Assembly (NCBI GenBank): GCA_017302895.1
Contig: JAFLBV010000004.1
Coordinates: 1 to 64,000, forward strand
Source: Ignavibacteria bacterium
GTDB lineage: Bacteria; Bacteroidota; Ignavibacteria; Ignavibacteriales; Ignavibacteriaceae
Direction: 5' to 3'
DNA: 64,000 nt
Under the pieces are notes generated by a model that saw nothing but the letters and a program-made list of their open reading frames with translations, did no database searches and was not told the origin of the DNA. Position 1 is the stretch's first letter. Every line of letters starts with the position of its first letter. Made by a program: the position numbers and the translations under genes. This document shows, one piece after another, positions 40,385 through 49,019 of the stretch.

Positions 40385-40738
40385 CTAAACTTTTTTCACT
40401 TCGATCTTCTTCACCGGACGGGATTCCTTCTCTGAAGAAGTCTTTCCTTTTTCACCCGTTACAGGACACTCCGATTTTCCTCCGGAATAAGGACAATCAC
40501 CTTTCATTCCTGTGTAAGGGCACTCGGATTTCCCCGAATCCTTCTTCTCTCCTGTCTGTGTCCCCTTTTTTCCGGTATAGGGACAAACAGCAGCTTTTTC
40601 ACCGTTAAGGTAAGGACATTCCTGCTTCTTCAACTCTTTTTTTGGATCACCATTATTACCTGCAAGTGTCGTGTGTCCACTCCAGGAAAATCCAAACATA
40701 AAAGCTGCAACAAACGATGCATATACGAACAATCTCAT
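40385..40738 (-). CDS. Small exported protein with Cys-Pro-Tyr repeats
   Basis: 117 residues. A hydrophobic N-terminus (about 3-20) looks like a signal peptide, with possible cleavage near A26-G27. The mature part is very hydrophilic (Lys, Glu, Gly) and contains five Cys, each in C-P-Y or C-P-V: residues 41, 52, 73, 82 and 91. Most sit in a unit like E-C-P-Y-T-G-x-K-G-x-C-P-Y. There are no other Cys. I know no family with this pattern. Possible roles are metal or heme binding or a disulfide-linked scaffold. It has its own strong terminator. Because of the repeated simple composition, a low-complexity coding artefact is possible but unlikely given the signal peptide and the terminator. Confidence 0.65.
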   Translation of the reverse strand: MRLFVYASFVAAFMFGFSWSGHTTLAGNNGDPKKELKKQECPYLNGEKAAVCPYTGKKGTQTGEKKDSGKSECPYTGMKGDCPYSGGKSECPVTGEKGKTSSEKESRPVKKIEVKKV

Positions 40739-40859
40739 TTTAACCTCCGGGATTTATTATTACAAACTGTTATTATTTATTACAAGTTCCGGAAATGTTT
40801 AAAGTTCTGAAATATTTATTTAATTTTGGTCTTTACTTCTCAATCTTTATGAACAGCAC

Positions 40860-41603
40860 TTGGACGACCTTCTCAAATATTCTCTTCTTCTTGTAACCGG
40901 ATTTTTTACCGGGATTTTGAACATTATGGCAGGAGGGGGTTCGATTCTTACTCTACCCGCATTGATTTACATAGGACTTGATCCGAATCTTGCAAACGGC
41001 ACAAACCGCATCTTCATCCTTATGCAGAATCTGACAGCAGTGGTTGCATTTTCCAATGAGAAGATGAGTTACTTCAAGGAATCATTCAGACTCGCAATTT
41101 TTACAATACCGGGAGCAGTAATAGGTGCATTGGCTGCAGTAAGAATTGAGGGGGATGTTTTTGTAAAAATACTCGGTATTGTCACCATTGTTCTTTCGTT
41201 GTTGATGTTTATCCCTGTAAAAACCGGTGAAGGCGCAAATCCCGTAAAAACAAAAGCCCTGCTTTACCCCCTCCTTTTCGCAATTGGTTTTTACGGAGGT
41301 TTTATTCAGGCAGGCACGGGAATCTTTATAATGTTTATTCTAAGGAGTTTTCTCAAGATAGACCTCGTGAAAGTAAATGTTCATAAGGTTTTTATAGCTT
41401 TTATTTTTACAATACCCGCATTTTTTATCTTTGTTTATCACGGACAGATCGACTGGATTGCAGGCTTCATTCTGGGTATCGGTTCCATTTTCGGAGCATG
41501 GTTCTCAGCAAAAACGGTACTCAAACTTGGTGAAAAAGTTGTCAAAATTGTCCTTTTAATTTCCAGTTTTCTCATTGCCTTAGACTTGTTGGATGTAATA
41601 TAA
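40860..41603 (+). CDS. TSUP (TauE/SafE) family membrane permease
   Basis: 247 residues, about eight membrane segments. The duplicated family motif is visible as G-I-L-N-I-M-A-G-G-G-S (about 19-29) and G-G-F-I-Q-A-G-T-G (about 145-153). TSUP proteins export or import sulfur-containing or organic anions (sulfite, taurine-derived compounds, sulfate). The start is TTG at 40860: an in-frame TAA lies at 40821 and no ATG or GTG follows before it. A TAATTTTG -7-like element is at 40821-40828. The Wzi-like gene starts one base after the stop, so the two are co-expressed. Confidence 0.87.
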   Translation: MDDLLKYSLLLVTGFFTGILNIMAGGGSILTLPALIYIGLDPNLANGTNRIFILMQNLTAVVAFSNEKMSYFKESFRLAIFTIPGAVIGALAAVRIEGDVFVKILGIVTIVLSLLMFIPVKTGEGANPVKTKALLYPLLFAIGFYGGFIQAGTGIFIMFILRSFLKIDLVKVNVHKVFIAFIFTIPAFFIFVYHGQIDWIAGFILGIGSIFGAWFSAKTVLKLGEKVVKIVLLISSFLIALDLLDVI

Positions 41604-41604
41604 T

Positions 41605-43269
41605 ATGAAAAAAACAGTTTTATTTATTGTCTTTTTATTATTCACCGTACCACTATTTTCACAAATTGAAAATCTCCACATCGATGACGGTATCTATGCC
41701 TTTTTGAAGAAAATGAAAGTGAAGGGAATCATCGAAAGTATACATGACGATGTTCCAAACATGTCGTATGCAGAGGTTACCGGCTATCTTGAAGAAATAA
41801 AAAGGCAAGAGGAAAAACTTACCCGCACTGAGAGAAAGAAACTCCAGCGTTACCTCGAGAATGTTTCCGGCATTACAAAGGGGGAAAATGTAACTAATCT
41901 CCTCGGGGGTGAAAGCTTCGGTCAAAATATTGAAGACATCGTGTCGCAAAAAATCAAATATTTTTACGCCTACGCCGACAGTTTTGTTACGGCTTATGCA
42001 GAAGGAATCGGATCATTGCAGTACGGACACCGTCTGAAACCCAATGTGAATAACGCTGCCATATACGACATGGGTTTTCGTGTCCAGGGAACTGTCGCTA
42101 AAAATTTCGGCTACATGCTTTATGTGGTTAAGGGACTCGCAACAGGTAACAGGGAATTCGCACTCGATGTGGATCCCAGACTCGCCTACAATTTCAAATT
42201 TGTCGAAGATATAGAGTATGCCCCAAGTTATGATTATACAGACGGCTACTTGAAATGGAGCACCAGCCCTGTAAAAGGGATGGAAATGCTTGCTCAAATA
42301 GGAAGGGAAAAAACAAAATTCGCATTTGGATACGGGAGTAATCTTGTACTCTCCGGCGATCACGCCAATCTGGATTTCTTCAAATTCCAGTTTAAATACG
42401 GTCCCATAAGATACACTTCATATCAGGCTTCCACCGTAGGCAGATTCCAGAGAATACGGGACGACAACTATACAAAGTATATTGCCGCGAATAAATTTCA
42501 ACTCCACCTCCCCAATCTCTTCGATCTTTCAATCGGTGAGGCGATAGTTTATTCAGGCAGAGGTGTCGATCTTACCTACCTGAATCCGTTGATCTTTTAC
42601 AAATTTGCCGAGATGTCATTGCAGGACAGAGATAACGGAACACTTTTCTTCGATTTCCAATCCGATTTTATCCCAAATCTTGAACTGCAGGCATCTTTCT
42701 TCCTCGATGAGAACATCCTGATGCAACTCGCAGATCTTGAAAGGTTTTCAAACAAAACTGCTTATCAACTCGGTGCCTACTGGTATACTCCCGTACCCGA
42801 TCTTGTTCTTATAGCTGAGTACACTCGAATCAGACCTTATGTTTATACACATGCGAATCCAAAAAACACCTACACCTCTTGGGATTCCCCTCTCGGGCAT
42901 CCAATCGGACCGAATGCGGATCAAATTCTCTTCAAAGCCGATTATGCTCTCAACTTCATTACAAATATCTTTGCCTCTTACAGTTACACCCGTAAAGGCT
43001 GGAATATTTATGATGAAAACGGCAATCTGGCTTATAATGCAGGTGGGAATCTTTTTGAACCTCACAGACCGGAATTCGACTCCGATCATATTAAATTCCT
43101 GACCGGCGATGTGTACAACTATAACAACTTTGAGGTGGGTGTCTCATGGGAGGCTTTTCGTGATCTTACATTTTATCTCTCACTCAAGCATAATTCTGCT
43201 AAACAGGTTTCTACAGGTAATACCACGGAAGTGACATGGATAAACTTTAAATTCACTATTGAGTATTAA
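41605..43269 (+). CDS. Wzi-like capsule-assembly-family outer-membrane protein
   Basis: 554 residues with a signal peptide (M-K-K-T-V-L-F-I ending P-L-F-S-Q). The body is an outer-membrane beta-barrel with the Wzi-family segment F-G-Y-G-S-N-L-V-L-S-G-D (about 235-246) and an aromatic end (F-K-F-T-I-E-Y). Wzi in enterobacteria is a surface lectin that anchors capsule; in Bacteroidota/Ignavibacteria this family is widespread and mostly uncharacterised. An N-terminal helical part (about 25-110) is extra. It starts one base after the TSUP permease stop. No capsule genes are nearby. Confidence 0.72.
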   Translation: MKKTVLFIVFLLFTVPLFSQIENLHIDDGIYAFLKKMKVKGIIESIHDDVPNMSYAEVTGYLEEIKRQEEKLTRTERKKLQRYLENVSGITKGENVTNLLGGESFGQNIEDIVSQKIKYFYAYADSFVTAYAEGIGSLQYGHRLKPNVNNAAIYDMGFRVQGTVAKNFGYMLYVVKGLATGNREFALDVDPRLAYNFKFVEDIEYAPSYDYTDGYLKWSTSPVKGMEMLAQIGREKTKFAFGYGSNLVLSGDHANLDFFKFQFKYGPIRYTSYQASTVGRFQRIRDDNYTKYIAANKFQLHLPNLFDLSIGEAIVYSGRGVDLTYLNPLIFYKFAEMSLQDRDNGTLFFDFQSDFIPNLELQASFFLDENILMQLADLERFSNKTAYQLGAYWYTPVPDLVLIAEYTRIRPYVYTHANPKNTYTSWDSPLGHPIGPNADQILFKADYALNFITNIFASYSYTRKGWNIYDENGNLAYNAGGNLFEPHRPEFDSDHIKFLTGDVYNYNNFEVGVSWEAFRDLTFYLSLKHNSAKQVSTGNTTEVTWINFKFTIEY

Positions 43270-43385
43270 AACCGCACAAACGGTCTGCTTTTTATCGATT
43301 TTTTAGTATCTTTAAGCATTACTTTTGTAATTTTGCGTTAAACCGCATTTTAATCATTTTTATATTCAATCGTACTACGGGATCT

Positions 43386-44198
43386 ATGCGAATAAGAATA
43401 TCGGTTCATTTTGAGCCCAAAAAATTGTCTGTAAATTATAATTACGGAATCTCAACGGCCATCAGGCGGTTGCTGAGGATAGGTACGCCCAAATTTGCCG
43501 AATTTTTGAAGGATAACGACTACAAAATCGATCCAAAGAAATTTGATCTATTTACTTTCTCTCTACGGTTCGAGAAAATGAAGATGTCGGGTCCGATGAT
43601 ACAGTTGCTTTCGCCAAAAGCCTTCATTCATGTCTCATTCCCGATTCTTCACGAATTCCTCGATTTCGACCAGCTCGACCAGTCGGTTAAACACGATTTG
43701 AAAATCAAAATCGCGGGTGAGGATGTGGAAGTGAGGGGAGCAAAACTCGATTTTATTCCTGAATCCTCCTTCTCTTCCGAGATGAGGTTCATTTTTCTTT
43801 CCCCCCTGGTTCAATCAACATTCAGATTTATTAATCAGAAGGAAAGAATTTATTTCCTGAGACCTGAGGACAAGCACGAACTTGATGCCCTGCTCAGGGA
43901 TAATCTTATCGACAAATACAAGGCTATCTCGAAAAACTACGGTTATCAGGCAGGACCTCTCCACATTTTTTGGGATCAGGAATACGCCAGCAAGCATGAG
44001 CGGATAACCAAAAAGATTTCTGTTGAGAATCCCAAGGCAAAACCGATGGATTTGATCGGTATCCTCTCACCTTGCACCATTATTGGTGATCCGAATCTAA
44101 TTAAGACCGGATTCATTGCAGGGTTTGGTGAAAAAACATACCTCGGGATGGGTATGGCAGAACACCTCTACGAGACTTCCTACTCCGATTCTATCTGA
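43386..44198 (+). CDS. cas6: Cas6-family CRISPR RNA endoribonuclease (orphan)
   Basis: 270 residues, typical Cas6 size. N-terminal M-R-I-R-I-S-V-H-F with L-S-V-N-Y-N-Y-G-I-S-T-A-I fits the first ferredoxin-like fold; the C-terminus has the glycine-rich loop G-F-G-E-K-T-Y-L-G-M-G-M-A-E that binds the crRNA stem. Cas6 cuts CRISPR precursor RNA in type I and III systems. No CRISPR repeat, effector or adaptation gene is within the window, so it would have to act on an array elsewhere. Two -7-like elements (TACTTTTG, TAATTTTG, 43320-43335) lie upstream. Its last 19 bases overlap the 3' end of the convergent TPR/CHAT-like gene. Confidence 0.85.
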   Translation: MRIRISVHFEPKKLSVNYNYGISTAIRRLLRIGTPKFAEFLKDNDYKIDPKKFDLFTFSLRFEKMKMSGPMIQLLSPKAFIHVSFPILHEFLDFDQLDQSVKHDLKIKIAGEDVEVRGAKLDFIPESSFSSEMRFIFLSPLVQSTFRFINQKERIYFLRPEDKHELDALLRDNLIDKYKAISKNYGYQAGPLHIFWDQEYASKHERITKKISVENPKAKPMDLIGILSPCTIIGDPNLIKTGFIAGFGEKTYLGMGMAEHLYETSYSDSI

Positions 44199-46033
44199 TA
44201 CAACTCGCCAAGGGTCTTCCCTTGTGCCTGATCAAAAAGAAGCTCAATAGCCACCTGTTTGTATATACCGGACAGTTTGATGTGGAGCTTCTTTTTATTT
44301 GTCAGGACTGCTGAAATGTCACCCCAAAGCTCCTTGTAGAATTTGGTACCACGCTTGTCAGAATCGGCTTTTTTATAGTCTGCAAGCACTTCCTCTTCAA
44401 GTTTGTTACCGTTTTTTATTTCGATAAACCGTGGGTCTGCATCTTTTTCACCATCCAGAATGAGCGCTCCGTAGCTGTTTTCACCCGGATATTCACCACT
44501 GTTTGTCTCGCCTCTTAGAATAACTATTGTAACTTCATCTTTAGCAAGTGTTTTTAGATATTCTTTCCATTCAAATGAAAATTTGAGATAAGACTTTGCA
44601 AATACTGAATCTGATGCGAGTCGCGATGCAGTCGAAGTGACAGCGTTATAAACCGTTTCCAGGTTTTCATTCCACGCTGCAAGATCCTTTTTCGGCAGGA
44701 GTTTTAGATTGCCGTAGTATTCAGCGTGACGAAGCCAAAAAACATAGTCGCTCTCCTCCTCGGTAATATACTTTCCATCAAGCTGTTTTTTTGAAAACCA
44801 GTACTTTCCCGGATTCAACATTGAGAGTATAAGGTAATTATTAAAAGCCAAATGGCGGATTTCATCATTTGATGCCATTTTATTCATAAAGATTGAATTG
44901 TAGAGACCAAACGCCTCCTCCGCATCTTTCTCAACTAACTGAATGTCGGGTATCGGAAGTGCCGGGTAAAGTATCTGCCGGATGTCCAGACATCTGCCGA
45001 ATATCTCAGCCAGCATTATCGATGCCTCTTCAAATCGATCCTGCTTAAAAAACACCTTAGCGAGATGGAGGGCTGATTTGTTGATGTCAGGATGCAAACT
45101 GTCGAGCAACTCCTTGCGACCGTTATATACTTCAATTCCGAGCTCCTCAGCCTTAATCAGATCACCCTGTTTCAACTTGAGGGCTGCATAATCTCCGAGG
45201 AAATCGAAGAAAACCAGACTCTTTTTCGTATATCTTGGTTCAATAATGCTTAGTGCATTAAACAAAAGGGAATCTGCGATTCTGAGTTCCCCCTTTTGTA
45301 TATAAAGGTTGGCAAGCTGTCTGAGAGCACCGAGAAAAAGGGGATGGATTGTACCAATCTTGTATGTAAGAATCGAAAGTCCCAGCTTGTAAAGTGAGTC
45401 AGCGGTATGAAAATCACCCGTAAGTTGATAGACATCGGCAAGATAAACCTGATTCACCGCATATTGCGCATTGTCTTTCCCGAGGGTTTTCTCTCTAATC
45501 TTGAGCGCTGCACCGAGGTAGTTTAATGCCTTGCCGATATCCTCAAGGTAGTAGCTGATCCTGCCAAGATTTGCGAGATTCGATGCATAAATTTCACTGT
45601 TCTCCCCGACGATTCCCTTGTCAATGTTTGCTGCAAGCTGATAATATTCGAACGCCTTCACATAATCTTTTCTGGTTTTATAGAGATCTGCAAGATTAAT
45701 CAGGGTAGTTGAATATGAAAAGTTGGAAGTCCCAACAGCTTTTTCTTTTATTTTCAGGGTTTTCTGAAATGTCCGCTCCGCATCAAGGTAACGCAGCCTC
45801 TTTTGATAGACCATTGCCAGATTGTTCAACGCCTTGGCGTATGATGTGTCGCTGTTCCCGAATTCCTTTTCAGCCTGCACCGCTGCCTGTTCAGCAAACA
45901 CAAGGGCTATGCCATAATTCCCCTGAGAGAAGAAATTTTGCACTTTGGTTGCGAGTTCTTTGTAGGTCTGTGAATATACTGAGAATGTAAAAAGAAGAAA
46001 AAACAGGAATATTGATCGTCTCATTGGTACCAT
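44180..46033 (-). CDS. Exported TPR protein ending inside a CHAT-like domain
   Basis: 617 residues. Signal peptide (M-R-R-S-I-F-L-F-F-L-L ending F-S-V-Y-S-Q). An array of tetratricopeptide repeats follows (about 25-400; e.g. A-L-N-N-L-A-M-V-Y, L-A-N-L-G-R-I-S-Y-Y), with spacing of 42 residues as in kinesin-light-chain-type TPRs. The last 130 residues look like the opening of a CHAT caspase-like domain: S-Y-G-A-L-I-L-D-G, F-I-E-I-K-N-G, and I-K-L-S-G-I-Y-K-Q-V-A-I-E-L-L-F. The chain stops before the His and Cys dyad of CHAT proteases. It is therefore either a truncated or a naturally inactive CHAT protein. The stop lies inside the 3' end of the convergent cas6 gene. An alternative ATG (46024) sits nine bases after the first. 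Confidence 0.75.
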   Translation of the reverse strand: MVPMRRSIFLFFLLFTFSVYSQTYKELATKVQNFFSQGNYGIALVFAEQAAVQAEKEFGNSDTSYAKALNNLAMVYQKRLRYLDAERTFQKTLKIKEKAVGTSNFSYSTTLINLADLYKTRKDYVKAFEYYQLAANIDKGIVGENSEIYASNLANLGRISYYLEDIGKALNYLGAALKIREKTLGKDNAQYAVNQVYLADVYQLTGDFHTADSLYKLGLSILTYKIGTIHPLFLGALRQLANLYIQKGELRIADSLLFNALSIIEPRYTKKSLVFFDFLGDYAALKLKQGDLIKAEELGIEVYNGRKELLDSLHPDINKSALHLAKVFFKQDRFEEASIMLAEIFGRCLDIRQILYPALPIPDIQLVEKDAEEAFGLYNSIFMNKMASNDEIRHLAFNNYLILSMLNPGKYWFSKKQLDGKYITEEESDYVFWLRHAEYYGNLKLLPKKDLAAWNENLETVYNAVTSTASRLASDSVFAKSYLKFSFEWKEYLKTLAKDEVTIVILRGETNSGEYPGENSYGALILDGEKDADPRFIEIKNGNKLEEEVLADYKKADSDKRGTKFYKELWGDISAVLTNKKKLHIKLSGIYKQVAIELLFDQAQGKTLGELYQIESE

Positions 46034-46097
46034 TATTTACAAAAAATAAAAAAAACTGACCCTAAATTTAATATTTATGCGTCAACCGTTGCACCTC

Positions 46098-48290
46098 TTA
46101 TTTTTCCTTCATTTGGAATGATCCGTCCCAATCAGAAGGGACTTCATTTTCAGTAAAGTACTTTATTCTTTTTAGAAACTCTTTTGATGCAGCATCACCG
46201 GGTTTCAAATCAATACACTCTGTAAACAAAGCAGCCGCACTTTCAAACCGTTGCGCAAAGTAGTTCCCAAGTGCCTCCTCAAATTTCAGGAAATAAACTC
46301 TCTCTTTTTCGTAAACTTCATCTGAAATTACTTCAAAAACCTTCACGGCTTTGTTTTTCCCTTTCACTTTTATGAAATCGAGAGCCCGGGTTTTTATTCC
46401 CGAGTTTTTAATCTGATCATAAACCGTCTCCGAGATCATAATATTGCAACCGTAAACTTTTCCGGCACCTTCCAGTCTTGATGCAAGGTTCACTGTATCC
46501 CCGACGACTGTATAGTCAAAAACCTGCTGAGAACCCATGTTCCCGAGAATCACACCACCTGTGTTAATCCCGATTCTCATCCTTATTTCAGGGTGTCCTT
46601 TCTCCTTCCAAAGTCTGTTCAGTTCATCACATCGTTTTTGCATCTGCAGAGCGGAAGTAACAGCAGCCAGAGCGTGCCCTTCAAATGCAAGTGGAGCACC
46701 AAATTCCGCCATTATCGCATCACCAATATACTTGTCTATGATCCCTCCATTGGTTGTCACAATCGAGGTCATTTCTGTAAAATACTCGTTGAGTAGCTTT
46801 ACAAGTTCCTGTGGTTTGATAGTCTCGGAGATTGTTGTGAATCCTGCAATATCAGAGAAGAGCACCGTCAGTTCCCTCTCCTCTCCGCCAAGGGCAAGAC
46901 TCTCCCTGTTTTCGATCAACCTGTCAACCACAGTTGGCGAAAGATACCGGGAAAATGCCGATTTGATGAATGACTGCTCTTTTGCAGATGTGTATTGAAT
47001 TGTCAGCAACAAAGTCAGATAACCCAGCACGGTGAATGCCTGAAATGTTACAACCGGGAAGAGTATCCGCTCGACTATCATCAAATAGGCAAAAGGCAGG
47101 GAAAGAAGTAATACTGCGATAAAAAAGAAGTGGAGGAATATGCCGTTTTTGAATGTACTCATCACTGTCATCAAAACAGTAACACTTGTTATCACAAGAA
47201 GGAATGTAAAAATTCCAAAGGAACTGAAAAAACTGTCAGTCATAAGTGCGTTCATCATCGCCGCATGTATCACCACCAGAGGTGCAGCAATATCGAGAGT
47301 TGTGGGTCCCGTATCCGAAATTCCAGTGGATACATCTCCCACAAAAACGACATTTCCTTCAAAAAATGCAGTAAGTTCATCCGTCAACTCGGGATTCTCT
47401 GCTCTATCGGTGAAATTTTTTATCTCCATCTTTCTTTTATCATCCTGCCACTTCAACGGGTAGGGAATAAAAGTCTGACCATGTTCATCGATCGGAATAA
47501 CCACATCCTTTTCAAGTTTGCTCTCCTTTAATGCCGGAATGGTAATGCTCTCCCCCCATTTCACATAAATGCTGTCAGGAGCTATATCATACATTCTAAG
47601 AAACATCGCCAGGGTTGAAGTGGGAATATAACCGCTGTCAACTTTAATGAGCATGGGATAAAATCTGTATACCCCATCCGATTCCGAAACTGCAGTGATA
47701 TGACCGGAAGTGCTGGTTACTCCTGCGAAAATATCCGCCTGATAAAGGCCTCTTCCTGCTATAAACGGCTGCCCCTCCCCTGATTCCCTGGGATGAATCA
47801 AAAACTCCTTCACAAGCCGGTTATAGTAAACTCCTTCTTTGTCCAAACCTCCTTTATTCTCGAACGATACAGAAAGTCCCGCAGGAAGACAGATATTACC
47901 CGCACTTCTTAGTGATTCAGCAAAAATGGAATCGGCAACCGGAGATGAAGGTCTTGCAAACAGAATATCGAACATTACAGCTTCGGGTGAGTACGCTGAC
48001 AAATCATCAATCGCCTTCGCCAGAAATTTTCTGTCAAGCTGATTGGATTTCAACCAGTCATATGTCTGATCATTTATGGTCAGAAATACCACCCTGTTGC
48101 TCGCAGCAGGCGTTGCACCATTCTTATAAGCGAACGAGTAGATCACATCGGTTGCTTTATGATCATAGGAATTCCCGCTCACATTAAACAACAGTTGAGT
48201 AATAATCTGAAGAAGTATGACAATCAATCCTGCAGTTAAAATGGTTTTTATCGAATATCTGCTTCTGAATCGCAACTTGACGCCTTTCAA
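46098..48290 (-). CDS. CHASE2-domain adenylate/guanylate cyclase (class III)
   Basis: 730 residues. One N-terminal membrane helix (about 17-35), an extracytoplasmic CHASE2 sensor (about 40-345, with F-D-I-L-F-A-R-P), three membrane helices (about 350-430), then a class III cyclase domain (about 470-650) and an 80-residue tail with TPR-like character. Cyclase motifs: L-F-S-D-I-A-G-F-T-T (metal Asp), D-K-Y-I-G-D-A-I-M-A-E-F (second Asp region) and Y-T-V-V-G-D-T-V-N-L-A-S-R-L-E (transition-state Asn/Arg). It makes cAMP or cGMP in response to an outside signal; the nucleotide cannot be told with certainty. It stands alone, divergent from the Hsp20 genes across a 279-base spacer full of short repeats. 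Confidence 0.92.
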   Translation of the reverse strand: MKGVKLRFRSRYSIKTILTAGLIVILLQIITQLLFNVSGNSYDHKATDVIYSFAYKNGATPAASNRVVFLTINDQTYDWLKSNQLDRKFLAKAIDDLSAYSPEAVMFDILFARPSSPVADSIFAESLRSAGNICLPAGLSVSFENKGGLDKEGVYYNRLVKEFLIHPRESGEGQPFIAGRGLYQADIFAGVTSTSGHITAVSESDGVYRFYPMLIKVDSGYIPTSTLAMFLRMYDIAPDSIYVKWGESITIPALKESKLEKDVVIPIDEHGQTFIPYPLKWQDDKRKMEIKNFTDRAENPELTDELTAFFEGNVVFVGDVSTGISDTGPTTLDIAAPLVVIHAAMMNALMTDSFFSSFGIFTFLLVITSVTVLMTVMSTFKNGIFLHFFFIAVLLLSLPFAYLMIVERILFPVVTFQAFTVLGYLTLLLTIQYTSAKEQSFIKSAFSRYLSPTVVDRLIENRESLALGGEERELTVLFSDIAGFTTISETIKPQELVKLLNEYFTEMTSIVTTNGGIIDKYIGDAIMAEFGAPLAFEGHALAAVTSALQMQKRCDELNRLWKEKGHPEIRMRIGINTGGVILGNMGSQQVFDYTVVGDTVNLASRLEGAGKVYGCNIMISETVYDQIKNSGIKTRALDFIKVKGKNKAVKVFEVISDEVYEKERVYFLKFEEALGNYFAQRFESAAALFTECIDLKPGDAASKEFLKRIKYFTENEVPSDWDGSFQMKEK

Positions 48291-48365
48291 ATGTGCTGAA
48301 GTAACTTCTCAAACATGCGTAATTATTGCGAATTTATCAAGTTTTACATAAATATTTTTTTGTTT

Positions 48366-48442
48366 TGTCATTTTGTCTGTCATTTTGTCGCAGTATGTCA
48401 TTTTTTTCATACAGTAATTGTCATTTTGTCTGTCATTTTGTC
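48366..48442. repeat. Two tandem pairs of a 12-bp repeat (TGTCATTTTGTC)
   Basis: TGTCATTTTGTC occurs at 48366-48377, 48378-48389, 48419-48430 and 48431-48442: two back-to-back pairs with starts 53 bases apart, about five helical turns. Between them GTATG and CATAC form a small inverted repeat (48393-48397, 48408-48412). They lie in the divergent spacer between the cyclase and the Hsp20 operon and look like sites for a DNA-binding protein. Confidence 0.7.
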
Positions 48443-48456
48443 ATAACAATTTAGTC

Positions 48457-48501
48457 TGCCAAACTCAAAACAGTGAAATTCGATCGATTTTCAGTTTGGC
48501 A
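48457..48501. promoter_or_regulatory. 9-bp inverted repeat overlapping the Hsp20 promoter
   Basis: TGCCAAACT (48457-48465) and its exact complement AGTTTGGCA (48493-48501) are separated by 27 bases that include the palindrome TCGATCGA. The right arm overlaps the promoter region directly upstream of the Hsp20 genes, as expected for a stress-gene operator. No regulator can be assigned. Confidence 0.6.
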
Positions 48502-48516
48502 CGCTATTTGTATAAT
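48497..48516 (+). promoter_or_regulatory. Promoter of the Hsp20 operon (two readings)
   Basis: TGGCACG-CTAT-TTGT (48497-48511) fits the sigma-54 -24/-12 consensus except for the last base (TTGC expected). Directly after it TATAAT (48511-48516) is a perfect sigma-70 -10, with TTTTCA 17 bases upstream as a poor -35. Either may be used; the ATG at 48570 is 54 bases past the -10. Confidence 0.45.
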
Positions 48517-48569
48517 AATAGCCAAAGAGTTCAACAATCATTCAGAAATTAAACAAAGGAGCAAAAACA

Positions 48570-49001
48570 ATGAGAACTTTAGTTTATAATCCGGTAAAAG
48601 AAATGTTAAGAATGAGCAACGAGATTGCTGATTCACTGGAAAGGGAATTCAAGTCGTCTTTTTCGATGCCGGCTGTATTCAGTCCCAGAGCAGACATAAT
48701 TGAGAAAGATGGTGTTGTTACCATTCACCTTGAATTACCCGGATTGAAAAAAGAGGATATTAAGCTTTCGGTTGTAGAGAATACCATTACTGTCGAGGGT
48801 GAGAAAACCCTTACTGCAGATGAAAATACACGCTACTATATCAGCGAAAGAATTGCAGGATCGTTCAAACGCAGTTTCAAAATGCCATTCGAAGTCGACA
48901 GAAACAGCATTGAAGCTTCCTTCAAAGATGGTATTCTTTCTATCTCTCTCAAAAAAGCAGAGAAAGAACCTGACACTAACAAAAGCATTGAAATAAAATA
49001 A
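48570..49001 (+). CDS. Hsp20-family small heat-shock protein, first copy
   Basis: 143 residues. The alpha-crystallin domain (about 38-130) shows L-E-L-P-G-L-K-K-E-D-I-K-L and the late strand I-E-A-S-F-K-D-G-I-L-S-I, with a C-terminal I-E-I-K in place of the usual I-x-I anchor. The N-terminus is short. Small heat-shock proteins hold unfolding proteins in oligomers until ATP chaperones refold them. AAAGGAG lies eight bases before the ATG. First of two Hsp20 genes in one operon, behind a repeat-rich control region. Confidence 0.93.
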   Translation: MRTLVYNPVKEMLRMSNEIADSLEREFKSSFSMPAVFSPRADIIEKDGVVTIHLELPGLKKEDIKLSVVENTITVEGEKTLTADENTRYYISERIAGSFKRSFKMPFEVDRNSIEASFKDGILSISLKKAEKEPDTNKSIEIK

Positions 49002-49019
49002 AGAGAAAGGAGAATTGTC

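Noticed and set aside
43271-43295. Weak hairpin ACCG/CGGT followed by T after the Wzi-like gene
   Set aside because: Only a four-base stem and several bases between stem and T run; not strong enough to call a terminator.
48366-48442. Short repeats considered as a CRISPR array near cas6
   Set aside because: Units are 12 bases and directly tandem, with no spacers of regular length; they fit operator repeats better.
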